Origin: Kappaphycus alvarezii
Lineage: Eukaryota > Rhodophyta > Florideophyceae > Gigartinales > Solieriaceae
Assembly: GCA_002205965.3 (NCBI GenBank)
Contig: NADL03000011.1
Location: 310,001-374,000, forward strand
Length of the DNA: 64,000 bases
Direction: 5' to 3'
Position numbers and translations under genes: made by a program. Every line of letters starts with the position of its first letter. The first letter of the stretch is position 1. The notes beneath the pieces were generated by a model. The model was not told where the DNA came from. It worked only from the letters and a program-made list of their open reading frames with translations, and searched no databases. Below, piece by piece: positions 43,900 to 55,700 of the stretch.

Positions 43900-45445
43900 A
43901 TTGCAGCATGACCAGCATCTCTTCGTATCCCCTTCCCCCACTCTCCTCTGTCGCTTTAGACCTCCCTCCGTCGAGGCACCTCCTTTGTCCAGGCACCTTC
44001 CTCCTGCGCTTCAGCTGAGCCCCCTGCGAAGCGCTACTGCCCGGCCAAAGCCGAGCCCCGCCCTCACGACTTCGAACCCGATGTCGAACCGCTACCTCCG
44101 CTTTTCCCCGTAACGCCTCCACCAAAGTCATCTCCTCTCCCGGACAAGTTTACCAAATCGCGAGCTGTCGGTCAGTCCCATCGCGACAACGAGAAGGAAC
44201 ACGTCGAAGCCTACTTCGAGACGTGCAAGGTCTTCGCGACGACAACGTTTGCTCTTTGCGCTCTTCTGCGCGCAATCCAAGGTTGCAGGGGACCGTCATA
44301 GCACCCCACTCCGTCACATCGATCAGGTACTCCCATGGGATGCGCGGGAGGATCACGATGTCACCTCTGATGAACAGGCTGCCGCTAGAGGGCTCTACGC
44401 CTTCCTGCACAGGCGGAACAGACACTCGGTCAACGTTACATATCGGTGTCCCTCGCGCTCGTCATGCTCGAGTTTATTGGGAACCGACGTAATCTCATCC
44501 TTCCGACTCCTGATCCGGGAAGGCGTCGTAGACGTCGTGGGTCATTCCGGACGACACCAAGTGTTGGTCAAACGACGGCCACTTGTGAACTTGCGTTGAA
44601 AGCTGTTTCGGGATGACGCGGCAAGGGAGGGTGCGAAAGACAGGAGAGCTTACGTGGATGCGAAATTTGGAGCACTGGCGTTAATGTTGCAGACGTGGTC
44701 AGATTATGAACATCGGCACAACCACCGGCGTTTGACCCCTCGGATGAAGTAGTGATACATCCGCCTGGAAGCCTACCACTGTTGCTATGGAGTTTGGGAG
44801 TCCGAGACGGAGGGGCGAGGGAGCGAAACGATGCTCGAGATGCAACGTTGTGAAGGTAACGGGGGAGTGGTCACGGGAGAAGCAAATGTGCGGATGGTTA
44901 TAGTATATCGAGTCCTGTGCCATTCCCTGCTAGTCCGCCTGCTGGTGGGGATCAGTCGAGCTAGCGGAAAGGTCGTATGGTGCTGTAGTGCATTTAGATG
45001 AGTTGGGAGTTGTTCATTTGCATGACCACGTGCGGCTGGGTGATTTGATTCTACTATCCTGCGTAGGGAGTAAAGACTCATGCGTATGTTGACGTCGTGC
45101 AACGGATATTGTTTACCCAAAACGCGGCTCTTGGAGCGAAAACACGATTGGCGTGGAGGAATGAGCGATTCGTGTATCGGTCGGGGGACGAATAGGCGAC
45201 TCTTTTTGGCCATGAGGAAACGTCTTGTGCTGTGTCCCATACTTTTTGAGTAGGGAAAACACGGTATGAGAGAGTGATGCTGCGGGAAGATTGTGGCTAG
45301 CGCTGCTTGGAAAGCAGCAAAGATTGAAGGCTCTCGCCAAAGATATGAGTATGGGATGGTGGATGAAGTCAACGTTTACTTGATCGGTAACATCACTGCG
45401 ACGTTGAAAAAAGCCGCTGAGGAACAAGATGTCCATTTGCAGTGA
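43900..45445 (+). pseudogene. Unrecognised decayed coding block
   Basis: GC-rich plus-strand stretch with protein-like segments in alternating frames. They include VGQSHRDNEKEHVEAYFETC then KVFATTTFALCALLRAIQ (44150-44280), RHIDQVLPWDAREDHDVTSD (44310-44380), EGAKDRRAYVDAKFGALALM (44620-44690), THAYVDVVQRILFTQNAALG (45070-45130) and SRQRYEYGMVDEVNVYLIGN near 45335-45390, ending in a TGA near 45444. No family is recognised. A decayed transposon gag-like or host gene would both fit. Minus-strand frames here are shadows. Confidence 0.45.
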
Positions 45446-47280
45446 GTGGGCAGGCATATGGTTCAGTCTGGCAATTGGCTATTCCAATGCGAGGCTGGAC
45501 TGGGTTGACTGATGGTGAAATCGAGTAGAGAGGAAAATGTAGCGAAAAAGAATGATGCGAAGAGTTGAACGAAGCAAGAGGGGCAAGAATAGGCTCGTTA
45601 GAGGCGGTGATTGGTAGTGTGCCATATTCTCTGCGAGATGCAAAAAATAATCGCAGTTGGTGAGTACAGCAAACAGAATCCAGTTGAAACTATTTGGCAT
45701 AAACTACAGTACTTGGGCAGTTCTCCAGCAGGGAGGGGTAAGAAATTTCGTTGAGAGGGTACACAAAGGCTTGCAGGGGTACAATGGAACGAAGGTTGCC
45801 ACCCATGGCATTTATGGCATGGGCAAGTTGTTACTGATGTAATATCAATGCAACTGACAACAAGCAGTTAGTACTGGTCGCCGGTAGCGATTGAGATTAA
45901 GAGTCGATCTAACATTGTTTGTTTCCGATAAAACCCCTGCTTGTCACAACATAATTGGGCACAGCGCAATATGCCCAAATTCCGAGCCATTTAAAGTAAT
46001 ATGGCTGCAATGGGCGCACTTTTGAGGGTGAAATGAACCACAAAGGGCAACAAGGTAGGTACTACAAAGAAGATTAATTTTAAAAAAATTTTAACATTCG
46101 GCCTTGAAAATCTTTGGTTCAGGCAATAACTGTACCTGGATATGCATGTTTCTCACAACACGAGTCAAAAGACAATGACAGCTAGTCGATCTCTCGGTCG
46201 AATTCCACCTTTTAATCCTATCCCATTCCACTAGGACGGTTAATCACGGCCTCGTTTTAGGAGACTGTAGTGTTGCTCTGGAATTGTACAATTGTATCGC
46301 AAGGAAATACCCCCTCACTGTACTTCGAAACGGGGGTATAATATTACCAAATTGAGTTCGCATGATAAATAATTATCGCTTTTGAGCACATTAATAGTTC
46401 CCCCCTAAGTACTGTACTGTACAGTACCTGTTGACACCAAGCGCCTCGACTTTCACATAAAACCCGATCGCTTCAAATTCTCCGTTCCAGCTACTGTCCA
46501 TCCTGGTCCTGCTTCCAATAGGTTTCGCACACTTGTATTGTGTATCACTAAAGTTAAGTTTCCATTATGGACCTGCGAGTAGTGCTCGCTTATGCTCGAG
46601 ATAGCTTTGTAAAAGTTTAAAAGTTTGGTCTAGTAAGATTCCAAGCTTAATATCCCACCTGTAATTTAGAGTTGAGAATTACTATGTCTGAGTTACGGTA
46701 TACGTACTCGACTGTGATGAGGTTGACAAGCGTTTGGGTTCAACGCTGAATCAATTGGCTTTCTCCTAGAAACAAATGACGAAAAAGATACTATCAATGC
46801 TCACTGCTGCATGGGTGGGAAACTTAACAAATTGTCAGATTTCGGTCTCCCGATTTAAACCGCAGCTTGGCTTTCTCAGAACCGCTACAGTATAGCTGAA
46901 GTAGTACCTTTAGGCAATACAATGCTGCACAAATTACATACGTGCTGTACAATAAAAGAAACAAAGATCAAGTCGATCTAACCTGCACTGGATCAATGTT
47001 TCTTTTTGAAGGGCAAACGATTTTAACTTTGAAACTATCTTCAGGTGTCCTTTTACTGCCTCATTTTTTTGAAACGTGGCAACTTCTATAGTACTGTACT
47101 TGGTTACGCCCATTTTCACCGTGGTGTTTTCTCCACCACCGCCACAGTGCACAGGCTAATGGGAATTTCACCCAACGTTCCACTTGCAATGAACAAACCA
47201 CAACGTTCCAGACCAACGACCAACCCATACCAGAGAGAAGAAGTTTAATGCGTTCAGTATCTACTGTGGACTGCGCACGT
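45446..47280. other. No gene seen
   Basis: AT-moderate DNA with short frames only, and a TACTG tract near 46411-46430. Nothing recognisable on either strand. Confidence 0.35.
47231..47262 (-). repeat. Dispersed 3'-end-like motif, copy 2
   Basis: On the minus strand AGTAGATACTGAACGCATTA then AACTTCTTCTCT, directly downstream of the non-LTR fragment's stop codon. It matches the copies near 8.7 and 51.7 kb. Confidence 0.6.
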
Positions 47281-47293
47281 CCTAACTATACGG

Positions 47294-47896
47294 TTAAGAT
47301 CTAACCGGATGTACTTCGTCGTCCGTGCGCATCGGTGCTCGCGACAGGATAGCTTCAGCGATGGAGGACCACAGGGTGCAACTGAGTCGCTGGTAGATAC
47401 GGCGGCGGACAATGCCAACTGTCGAGTGACACTTGGACGCGATCCGCGGAACTAACTCCTCGATAAATGCAATAGTTCCAGGGGAAGGGGCACCTAGGGA
47501 ATCAAACGCCAGAGGTCGAAACGTGAAGTTCGGCGTGTAAGGCGCAGAAGATGGGCCAGTCGATGGAGCGGGGAGTCGTCGGGCGATGTTGCGTTCCAGG
47601 GTTGTAACCTTGTCGCGGCCGCCAGTTCAGCAGCGCCTCCGGCAACCTGGGTCGCCTTGGTGCGAACTGCGGCCTTGAACGGTGAAACGACGGTGATGTC
47701 ACAGGCAATGGGGCGCAACGTTGTGCCTTCCGGGGTTGGTGTTGGTTGTACAATTCAAGTAAAGCACCTCATTTAACCCAAACGTTCCCCCCTGTACTTG
47801 GCGCAACGGCAACGATTTCAAAATTTTCCGAAATTGTCCTGTCAGAAATCTTTCCCCCCGCCTTACCTGATCGTTCCTAGAGCGTAGATATGCCAC
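47294..47896 (-). pseudogene. Non-LTR element C-terminal fragment (copy C)
   Basis: On the minus strand IACDITVVSPFKAAVRTKAT near 47650-47715 matches the DVTVVSP strand of the endonuclease-like C-terminal domain of this reverse-transcriptase family. In another frame FRPLAFDSLGAPSPGTIAFI is followed by RRIYQRLSCTLWSSIAEAIL and ends at a TAA at 47294-47296. These are the usual C-terminal blocks. The dispersed 3' motif (47231-47262) follows within about 40 bp of the stop. It is clearly truncated at the 5' side. Confidence 0.7.
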
Positions 47897-47899
47897 TTC

Positions 47900-49600
47900 C
47901 CTCTCTGGAAACAGCCGTCAATGTCTTAAAGCAGTAAAGGGACTAAATTTCTCCCCCGCACCCTTGGATCATGACGTTTGAACATAAACCTACATGAATA
48001 GTTTTATCTCACGTAAAGTTACCAAGAACAGTCAGTTTCGAATCAAATTCATCCCATGTCCATTGAAAGGTTCAAACTTTCCAATGGACAGCGTTTTCTA
48101 AACATCGACGATGCCACGTTAAAGTAGCATCTCGGTCAAACGAAAATTCAAAACGTCTCAACGTCGCAACGAAAACATGCAGCTAAACAACATCTCCGTA
48201 AATGTACTGTACTGTACAGTCATTGACTTCTTCCGCTCCTTTTCAGGATTGCACACTACCAAAAAAATTACTGGGTAGTTAGCCAACTGTGGCAGTAGTG
48301 TAACCCCGTGTTCCCCTTTTCAGGTTTTCCTTTGGTAGCACAAATAGAATAAGTACTTTAATTTCGTGAAATTATCTAGGTCGCATTCGAGAACGAGAAG
48401 CAAAATGAACAACTGCATCATCAACCACAGCGTTTCTCCTCCTCGCAAAGAATGCGGTGTTGTTCAAATCCATGCCATCCTGGGTTGGTTGTCCAATTTG
48501 CTGCTTCCAACATTTACTGGTATCATACTGACCAAAATTTCATTCACATTGGTTTCGCTTCCGGTGCTGCTGCTGAGACAAGTAATGAGAAATATCAAGT
48601 AATAGGTACTCTCAAGACTCTTTTCCATGAGCCCCAGCCTTTGCTATATCACTGCTATCATCCTTCCGGACTTTGTGTCACGTGGTGTTTTCTCATGGAT
48701 TTGGTAGTAAATTACAATCCAGACCTATATTTTCCATTTCGGCATGTCCACACTCCCATTTTTATCGTCTCCCCTTTCAAAGAATACGCTGGAGCATTCG
48801 ATACGCTTTGCAAATGTTTTTGGAGCGTATGATAAAACATAATTGCCATGCCCTTCAGAGATGCACACCATGCTGATGTTGCGATACTTTGACCTTCGGT
48901 GCATAAAAGGCGAGAAAAAATATGAACCGCACCATCATTCGGGCAAGTACCATGCTAGGAATTTTGCGCTCTACAATGACGGTACTTTATACAGCTGATC
49001 AGTGGAAATATTTGCTTTACCTTTAATTGGTTTCAAACGATTGTGGCTTGCGTGACCCATGAGGCCTTTCCCGGCAATTTTCGATTCCATTGAAATATCC
49101 TGAATAAACGGCAAACCCACCAACAACAACATGCAGTTTCTTGAGGACCAGTTTAAGCAATGAACTGAATTATTAGTGCAACTGCGACTCACGAGCCTAC
49201 AAAACACCTTGCACCTTTTAATTCGATGACCACGACTAAACAGACACCAATCTAATGAGCTTTTGTCGAAGAACACTCACGACTATTTGATGCCAGTTAG
49301 GACAACTATATTCATTATATTCATCTCAAAGGAATTCACACTAAGATTTCATTATACTACTCGACTGTAACAATACCGTCCCTTTGCGTTCAATCATGAT
49401 TATTATTACATGCCATCCATGTTCAGAGTTGTTTATATCCTTTACCAATGGGCTGCTCAAGCTCAGAAACTTGTGACCATGATCGATATTGATTTAAGCC
49501 ATCTCCAGTCGAAACGCGAGAGCTTTTAGCACAAAGTAGGACCAATTGAAAACTCTACTAGAGTGCAGTGCAGCAAAGACCCTAGACAAGAGCTACAGTT
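47900..49600. other. No assigned gene; weak plus-strand frames
   Basis: The plus-strand frames at 48366-48602 and 48452-48832 overlap. The longer (126 codons) is rich in aromatic and histidine residues and has no known motif. A TACTG tract lies near 48205-48220. Coding is doubtful. Confidence 0.3.
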
Positions 49601-49605
49601 CTTAG

Positions 49606-49920
49606 TTGATGTTTGTCAATGCTACACTTGAGTATGACATCATTCTCAACGTGGACCGTTGCTTAGGTCCTGTCACGTTCGACACCTGTTCCGAGTTCCA
49701 TGAAGATACACTGTTGCTTTCTAGGATGGGCTGGAAATCATGTTCAAAAATTACACTACTTCATAATAGTGGTCCAAACACTCATTCCCTCGCTTGTGAC
49801 ATCACCGTTGTCTCGCATTCAAAACCGTAACCATCACAATGGCAATTCGACCTGTGGGGGCCCCTCTGACGTGGCCCAACTTCCCAACATCAAGGCAAAA
49901 TTAAGGACTTGGAACTAAAC
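49606..49920 (+). pseudogene. Possible non-LTR endonuclease fragment (copy D)
   Basis: The plus-strand frame ends SLACDITVVSHSK near 49790-49830, nearly identical to ACDITVVSPFK in the 47.7 kb fragment. In the next frame KIKDLELN near 49900 could be the region after it. Only this short match supports the call. Confidence 0.35.
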
Positions 49921-51723
49921 CCCTCACACCGCTTCCCACCCTTTTCGACAGCCCGACCCTTGCACCCGAGTTGAAATTCCAACCAGAAAAATTTGCCTCC
50001 TTCCTCTTACACAACCGTCAGCCCTTCTAAGCAATAATGCACCAAAACCTTTCCCCTCTCTTCGGACCCTGTCCCCCGCCACTACCTTTTTGCGAAATTG
50101 TGTATTCCTCGAGTGGGGTAAAAATTTCACATCATGGAGGGAAGGGGGGAAAGTTTGGGTAGTTAATATTTGTAAGGAGGGTCCTTTCCTGAACAGAGGC
50201 CGCTTGTTTCATGAAGGGTATCCATGGAGATAATGAGTTGACGGCACGTGAAACAGTACTGAAGTTGTTTCTGGTCGTCGATGGAATAGTAATTCACCTC
50301 GCCTCGGCCTGCACGTGGTCGACATGCCACACGCAGTTGGTTTTTAACTGTAGTCGAATCCCCAGTGAACTCGCAAGATAGTCGTCGACGTAAACTTCAT
50401 TGTCGAGACGTAGTCCAAGCAGTTCTGAGGATAAAGCTCAGCAGCCTCATCACAGATGTTTCGGGATAGCTAACATCCATTTTCAGAGAAACTTTGAACT
50501 TATTTTTCTTCCGGCAATAGCTAGCTCAAGTCTACCAATGTACTCTCTCGGAGCCGTACGGTATCTTTGGTCAGTAGACTTCTGGTGGTTACGGAAACCG
50601 TTGACCTCAAGCAGGCACAGCCATAGTTGCGTGCAGCTCTCGTTTTGAAAGTGTTCAAGATTTTGCGTCATTTTTAATATTTGAAAGTTATGACGGCTGT
50701 ATTCCGTGCTACATAGACCAGGTCGTGAAGTGCTCATGTATAAACTTTTGAAACATTGATTTTGAATGCGACGGCTATAAGCGACGTACATCCTTCCATA
50801 CGAGGACTCTCTATCCACGAGCTTTACGTATTTACGTTGAGAACAGTCACCGAACTGAGAAGGTTAGTGCCGTACGAGGGTAACTGTGTCCATTTGAGCC
50901 ATGGGGCTGAGACGAAGTTAAGAATATAGCCCATGAATACTTCCCGAGTGACCAAGTACGCAATCTGAGACAAATTACTCCTCGCCTACTGTCGGGGCTG
51001 AAGAGGACAAGAGGACATCCGTTAAAAGTGAAAAAAATTGTCCTCGTGATGAATTTTGGCTGTCTACTTCAATCAGAGTACAGGCTCATGTTCTATTGCT
51101 ATGAGCCGCCGCGAAACCACTTCGTAGTTAGCCAGAAAAGTATACGATATTCCTACTCTCTTAAACGAAGTAGAAAGGAAGGTTGTACTTATCCGCTTCC
51201 ATGAGGAAAACACTTCCGTTTTTGCAGGTTGGGCTCAGGTCGAAAGTCAATGAGAAGCTTAATTCCCTTTGCCAATAGATTCCCCCAGCTAGAAGTGCCA
51301 GACGACGAAGTAAACTACTCCATCATTCCCCCCCTTTACCAACATGAGCACGACAGCTGCACTGCTTGGTATAGTCCTAAACTAGCCTTGTGAGATACCG
51401 TAGTCCTACCTGACTCAGGTCTCCTTTTGCACAGTGGTTGGCACTGCAGTCGAACTGCAGAATTCTCGGTAGGGATATTCAAAACGCATTGTGACAGTGT
51501 TCATAATTGTGGAGGGAATCTTTTAATGTGTTCGAAAACCTGAACCATTCAGGTAGTGGGTTACACTAGAAACCATAATTGTGAAAAAACCCTTGCAACT
51601 AAGGTTAATTATAAACATGAACTGTGTCACAACGTCGCACGTACAGTATAGTCACATGTGACTGCACGTAAAATGTGAAATCTGATGGTGACCAAAGTCA
51701 TTGTTACGAATACGCATTGTAGT
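49921..51723. other. No gene seen
   Basis: About 1.8 kb without recognisable coding. The overlapping frames at 50400-50648 (plus) and 50483-50818 (minus) lack motifs. Confidence 0.35.
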
Positions 51724-51757
51724 AGATACTGAATGCATTGAACTTCTTTCTTGCGAC
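51724..51757 (+). repeat. Dispersed 3'-end-like motif, copy 3
   Basis: AGATACTGAATGCATTGAAC then TTCTTTCTTGCG on the plus strand. No coding of the non-LTR family was recognised immediately upstream, so this may be a severely truncated copy. Confidence 0.5.
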
Positions 51758-51810
51758 TTTGGTTTGGTAGTTACTAATGCGACAAACATGCGGTTGCCCC
51801 TGTAACAATG

Positions 51811-51958
51811 TCTCTGTTACACCACTGTGTAATAGAGAATTGGAATAGCGATAGCGAACAAGTCTCTAATAGAGACTTGTGCTTGACGACCACTGTGTAG
51901 TAGAGACTTGTTCGCTATCTCTATTCCAATTCTCTATTACACAGTGGTGTAATAGAGA
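51811..51958. repeat. Long foldback (about 148 bp)
   Basis: TTACACCACTGTGTAATAGA (left arm, from 51818) continues through AATTGGAATAGCGATAGCGA. It is mirrored by the right arm, which ends CTATTACACAGTGGTGTAA near 51952. Inside, AAGTCTCTAATAGAGACTT forms a smaller hairpin. It could be a foldback or miniature element. No target duplication was identified. Confidence 0.82.
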
Positions 51959-52159
51959 AACTACAATGAATTTAGAAGTTTAATTTTCCTTCAATGTTTT
52001 TATTTGACGTGGAGCCCTACGTCATCGTTTTATTTGCGTAGTTATATTCTAGATAGTACAATTCTATAGGTACACCTCTACATTCTAGTAAGTTCTACAG
52101 AGCTAACAAAGTATAAAATTTCTAGAATAAAGCTATAGTACTATCTATATAAAATGAGC

Positions 52160-52690
52160 TCATCTGGATTCTTGTGGGAATCTGGATACACTCCACACAC
52201 CCTTTGCCCTCAACTTTCTGAAACCCTCTAACATCGTCTCTACTGTTCCTTTAGCAGCTCCCAGGCTGCCTCCCTCTCTGTTTCCACCCCGGACATATGA
52301 CAACTGTACGAAAAAGCTTCGTAACAAACCTTTATTATAAGCAATGCCGATGATACCAGCCTCCATCTTCCTTTTCAACGAATTCTCTGGTATTTCCATC
52401 GTCAAAAACTTGACGAATCGGACAATTTTTCCCTGAATCATCGGAGTCGCCAAAATGCGAACAATTGTGGGTCCTTCTGCGCTGCGTGGCGGTGCCCCTC
52501 CGAAACCAGTTAATCTTTGGCTTTCTAGTTTTTAAGAAGGTCTTCCTTGTGGAGGAGGGATTTTAGATGGAACTTGTAGGTATTTCACCGCGGAAACCAA
52601 GCGTTTGGCGGCGTTATTCACCTCTGATATTGAGATCGATACAGATCATCGAAATATTATGTTGCTGTACTGGGGTTTTCACGAAAACTT
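52160..52690 (-). CDS. Unrecognised coding segment beside copia-2
   Basis: A minus-strand frame is open from about 52555 to a stop at 52160. It contains RLTGFGGAPPRSAEGPTIVR, then MEIPENSLKRKMEAGIIGIA, then LLRSFFVQLSYVRGGNREGG, with a basic C-terminus. The annotated ATG at 52453 is internal to this open stretch. Upstream in the same frame, after one TAA near 52543, another protein-like stretch follows (NNAAKRLVSAVKYLQVPSKI). The TAA could lie in a short intron or mark a pseudogene. The product is unknown. It may be the 3' part of the minus-strand gene seen beyond copia-2. Confidence 0.5.
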
Positions 52691-52875
52691 CAGGTATTTT
52701 CTAAAAAAAAGCGATGCAGATTAGAAGAATCATGCTTCCCACAAAAGAAAGCGATCCATGAAAACAGGGCAGACAAATGCAGCTTTGACTAAATTAGCAA
52801 CAAGTTAGTGGAGTGCAGTATTCCCTGCTGAGTATAACATTGTGCAAGAAAGACCCCTCGCTAACACTCCAAATT

Positions 52876-53229
52876 TGATCATTATATGCCAAGTGTCTCT
52901 GAATGACATCAAAGTCCTTGCATTAATGTGCAATACCGTCATGCAGTGAGCTCAGCCCTGCAGGTAAATATACACCACAAACGCTTCGGAGATCACGAGG
53001 AAGAGACAAGAGAGAAGCAAAAAAGAGGGGAGACTACTGTAACAGCTCGACCAACGTCGTTATTACCCGCCCCATGGTCGTCGCCCTGGGCATTGCCTTT
53101 ACTTTTAACGTCTAATAAACTCTACCACTACTCTACGTTCTGCTCTGCTCTACTTTCTACTCGCAACTGACAAATATCGCGATTGTACGCGTTATCAGTT
53201 GTCGCAAGAGCTACCTACGTTTCACGACA
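52876..53229 (+). repeat. copia-2 5' LTR
   Basis: 354 bp, TGATCATTATATGCC to CACGACA, matching 59871-60223 along its whole length. Confidence 0.93.
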
Positions 53230-53399
53230 ATCCGGATCAGCATCTTAGATATATTATGCTCACTATTTCCAACATGGTGATGTAGTTATCAAGGAACCAA
53301 TTTAGCACCAAAACAAATGGCACTCAAGAGAACACCTGAAAGGTCTACTGTAAACGATGAGATATCCAAACGGTTAATGAGTTGCGTCAAAAAGATGTT

Positions 53400-54850
53400 G
53401 GAACTGTTTACCGTGGGATATGCGACGTAATCTTTCTCTACCGAATTACAATGATGCCGTGGAGCTAACCAGGGCAGTCATACCTTCAGCCCCGGCTATA
53501 CTCACTGACGAATTCTTCAATCGCCCGTTATACGGTTTTCCTACGTTATAAGAGGCAGCAGAGCTATTTACAGCGTCGGAATCCGTGGATGCATATTTAA
53601 AACAGTTTAATATAGATGATAATTAACAATCTAGTCGTCGCATTAAGTTACTGATATGGCTGTGTTATATTTCCTAAGTTGACTCGGAGTACTGCGCCGA
53701 AGTGATCTCCAATTTCATACAACTGAGACGCTTTGGTAATCATCGTTTGGATACGAACAATAGGATTTCTATTCAAAATGTAACAATTGCACCCACGAGC
53801 ACTCGTGGTTTTGCCGAAAAAGTTGAAAACAATGTTGGTGCCGCTAATACAGGCATTAACCCGAATGTTGACGTCTCTGGTTTAAGTGGCTCCCTGAACA
53901 CAAGGGTGCCCGCAGAAGGATCGCTTCCTGACACTACACTCCCAAGAAAGGTAACACCAGTTACTGGGCCATCAAAAACATCCCCTTTTCCTCCCATGCC
54001 AATTTCGTTCAATCCACCCCCGATCGGTGGTGGCGTTGATAATTAGAGCAACCTACCGTACGGCGTAAATGGAAATAGGTTCCAGGACTCTGATGACCCT
54101 AAGAAAGCCAATTTCGCAGTTCAAATGATGCGAGACACGAAGTTTAATGGGGATATTAAGAAAGATATGAAGGAGACGGTCAAATTTTTCGAGATATGTG
54201 CTCTTCAGTACTTACTTTCAGAATGCCAGAAAAGTGACTTTTTTATTCACACTTTTGAAGGGTTCAATAGGCGCTTCTTCCTTGAGAAGACCAATCCAAA
54301 CATTCCATTCAGGCTGATGAGTGAGATCATGGAAAAGGAATACTACAGCGGTGTTCGGAAAATCCAGGTAAAAGCGATTGTAGAGCTCACTCGACTACGG
54401 TTGTTCATGCGCGATAAAGACATTCAAGACGTTACTGAAGGAATAACAAAACTTGTTGAGGACATCAACGAGATGGCTCCACAGTGCCCTGTATACTTCC
54501 AGTCAGACGCAAAAATACTGATTATCTCCGCAGGGCTGTGACAGAGCATCAAGAATGGGCAAAAATTCCTATTTCGATTATAAACTCTCTGAATTTTGCT
54601 TTCAATATGTTCGCTACGGCTATACATGAGTCCATTCAAAATCCAAAGCAGCTATATCAACTATCAGGTCAACCATTCCCTATCAATGGTATCATGTCAT
54701 CGGATAATGACCTTTCCGATACACATATGATAAGGCATGGACGTAAACACCGACAGGTACATTGGCAGGATGGAAAGGGATATAAACGGAAGAACTTAAC
54801 GAAAGCGAATGTGCAAAAACAATTTGATAGAACTTTCATGAATGCCTGAC
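53400..54850 (+). pseudogene. copia-2 gag
   Basis: Plus strand. 53702-54046 is Pro/Thr/Gly-rich and probably disordered. 54125-54541 is helical and charged (MKETVKFFEICALQYLLSEC), as in copia capsids. 54484-54849 continues with SIINSLNFAFNMFATAIHES and a basic tail. Just downstream, SGERWIKGHKC near 54870-54905 recalls a zinc-knuckle remnant. The region is broken. Confidence 0.72.
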
Positions 54851-55259
54851 GACGTAGTGAATGTGTCAGAAGTGGAGAACGTTGGATCAAAGGTCACAAA
54901 TGTGCTGAGAACGCAGCAACACAACACACAGAAAAGCTTCTCCAACAAGGAGTACATGCGACCAATATAGTCCCTGCGTTCATCAACGAGCATGAAAGAG
55001 ATATCCAGGAAGATGATACTGCTACTTTCCAAACCAAGGAGCCCACTGGAGACGACGCTGCGAATAAGTTCGCGGCGATAATGAACGGAGAAAAAGAACA
55101 GGAAAAGGAGACTGAAATGGCAGATACCATTGAAGAAGACATGTATGTACACACGGTGCACGGAACCCTATCTGATAATAAGGGTTTTCGTACGGGTGAC
55201 GAGGAATAATAAGAACCACTCCAAGTCTTCGTGTTAATGAAAGAAACCACAACGCAATT

Positions 55260-55695
55260 CTCATTGATATGACGGACATATGCACGATCGAGCTTGTCAA
55301 GGAAATGCGAAGGGCATGAGCACAGAAAGTTACAGGATTCTGTAAAGACACAGGAGCTCCCCGTTCAGTAATCGGGGGTATGGAACTAAATTGAATATAT
55401 AATGAAAATGGAATACACAACATGAGAGTAGGACTGTCGAACCAACTTTTCCGTCTTCTTGATACGACATTCAAGTCACTAGGGAAAGTCTGTATTGGGC
55501 TTGATACACCCTCAGGTGCACCTTTGGTTATTATTGGACTTGACGTTGTATAAGCAGATATACCCGCCTTGCTCGGGATGGACGTAATGGACAAAGAAGG
55601 TCTAACACCATGTCTAATATCAAACCGATTAGCGAAGAGAATAATGACGAAGACCAAAGATGGAAAGGAAGTATTTATAGATCAGTAGTATTACC
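55260..55695 (+). pseudogene. copia-2 aspartic protease region
   Basis: The plus strand reads FCKDTGAPRSVIGGMELN near 55332-55385, the DTGA protease site, followed by beta-rich sequence and ALLGMDVMDKEGLTPCLI near 55570-55620. The long minus-strand frame at 55022-55657 is its shadow. Confidence 0.82.
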
Positions 55696-55700
55696 AGATA

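Noticed and set aside
47765-47795. TTTAACCCAAACGTTCCCCC resembling the non-LTR tail
   Set aside because: It is on the plus strand while the coding fragment there is on the minus strand, and the match is short. It could be chance.
55022-55657. 211-residue minus-strand frame in copia-2
   Set aside because: It lies over the DTGA protease region read on the plus strand. Composition is Ser/Ile/Pro-biased and it has no motif.
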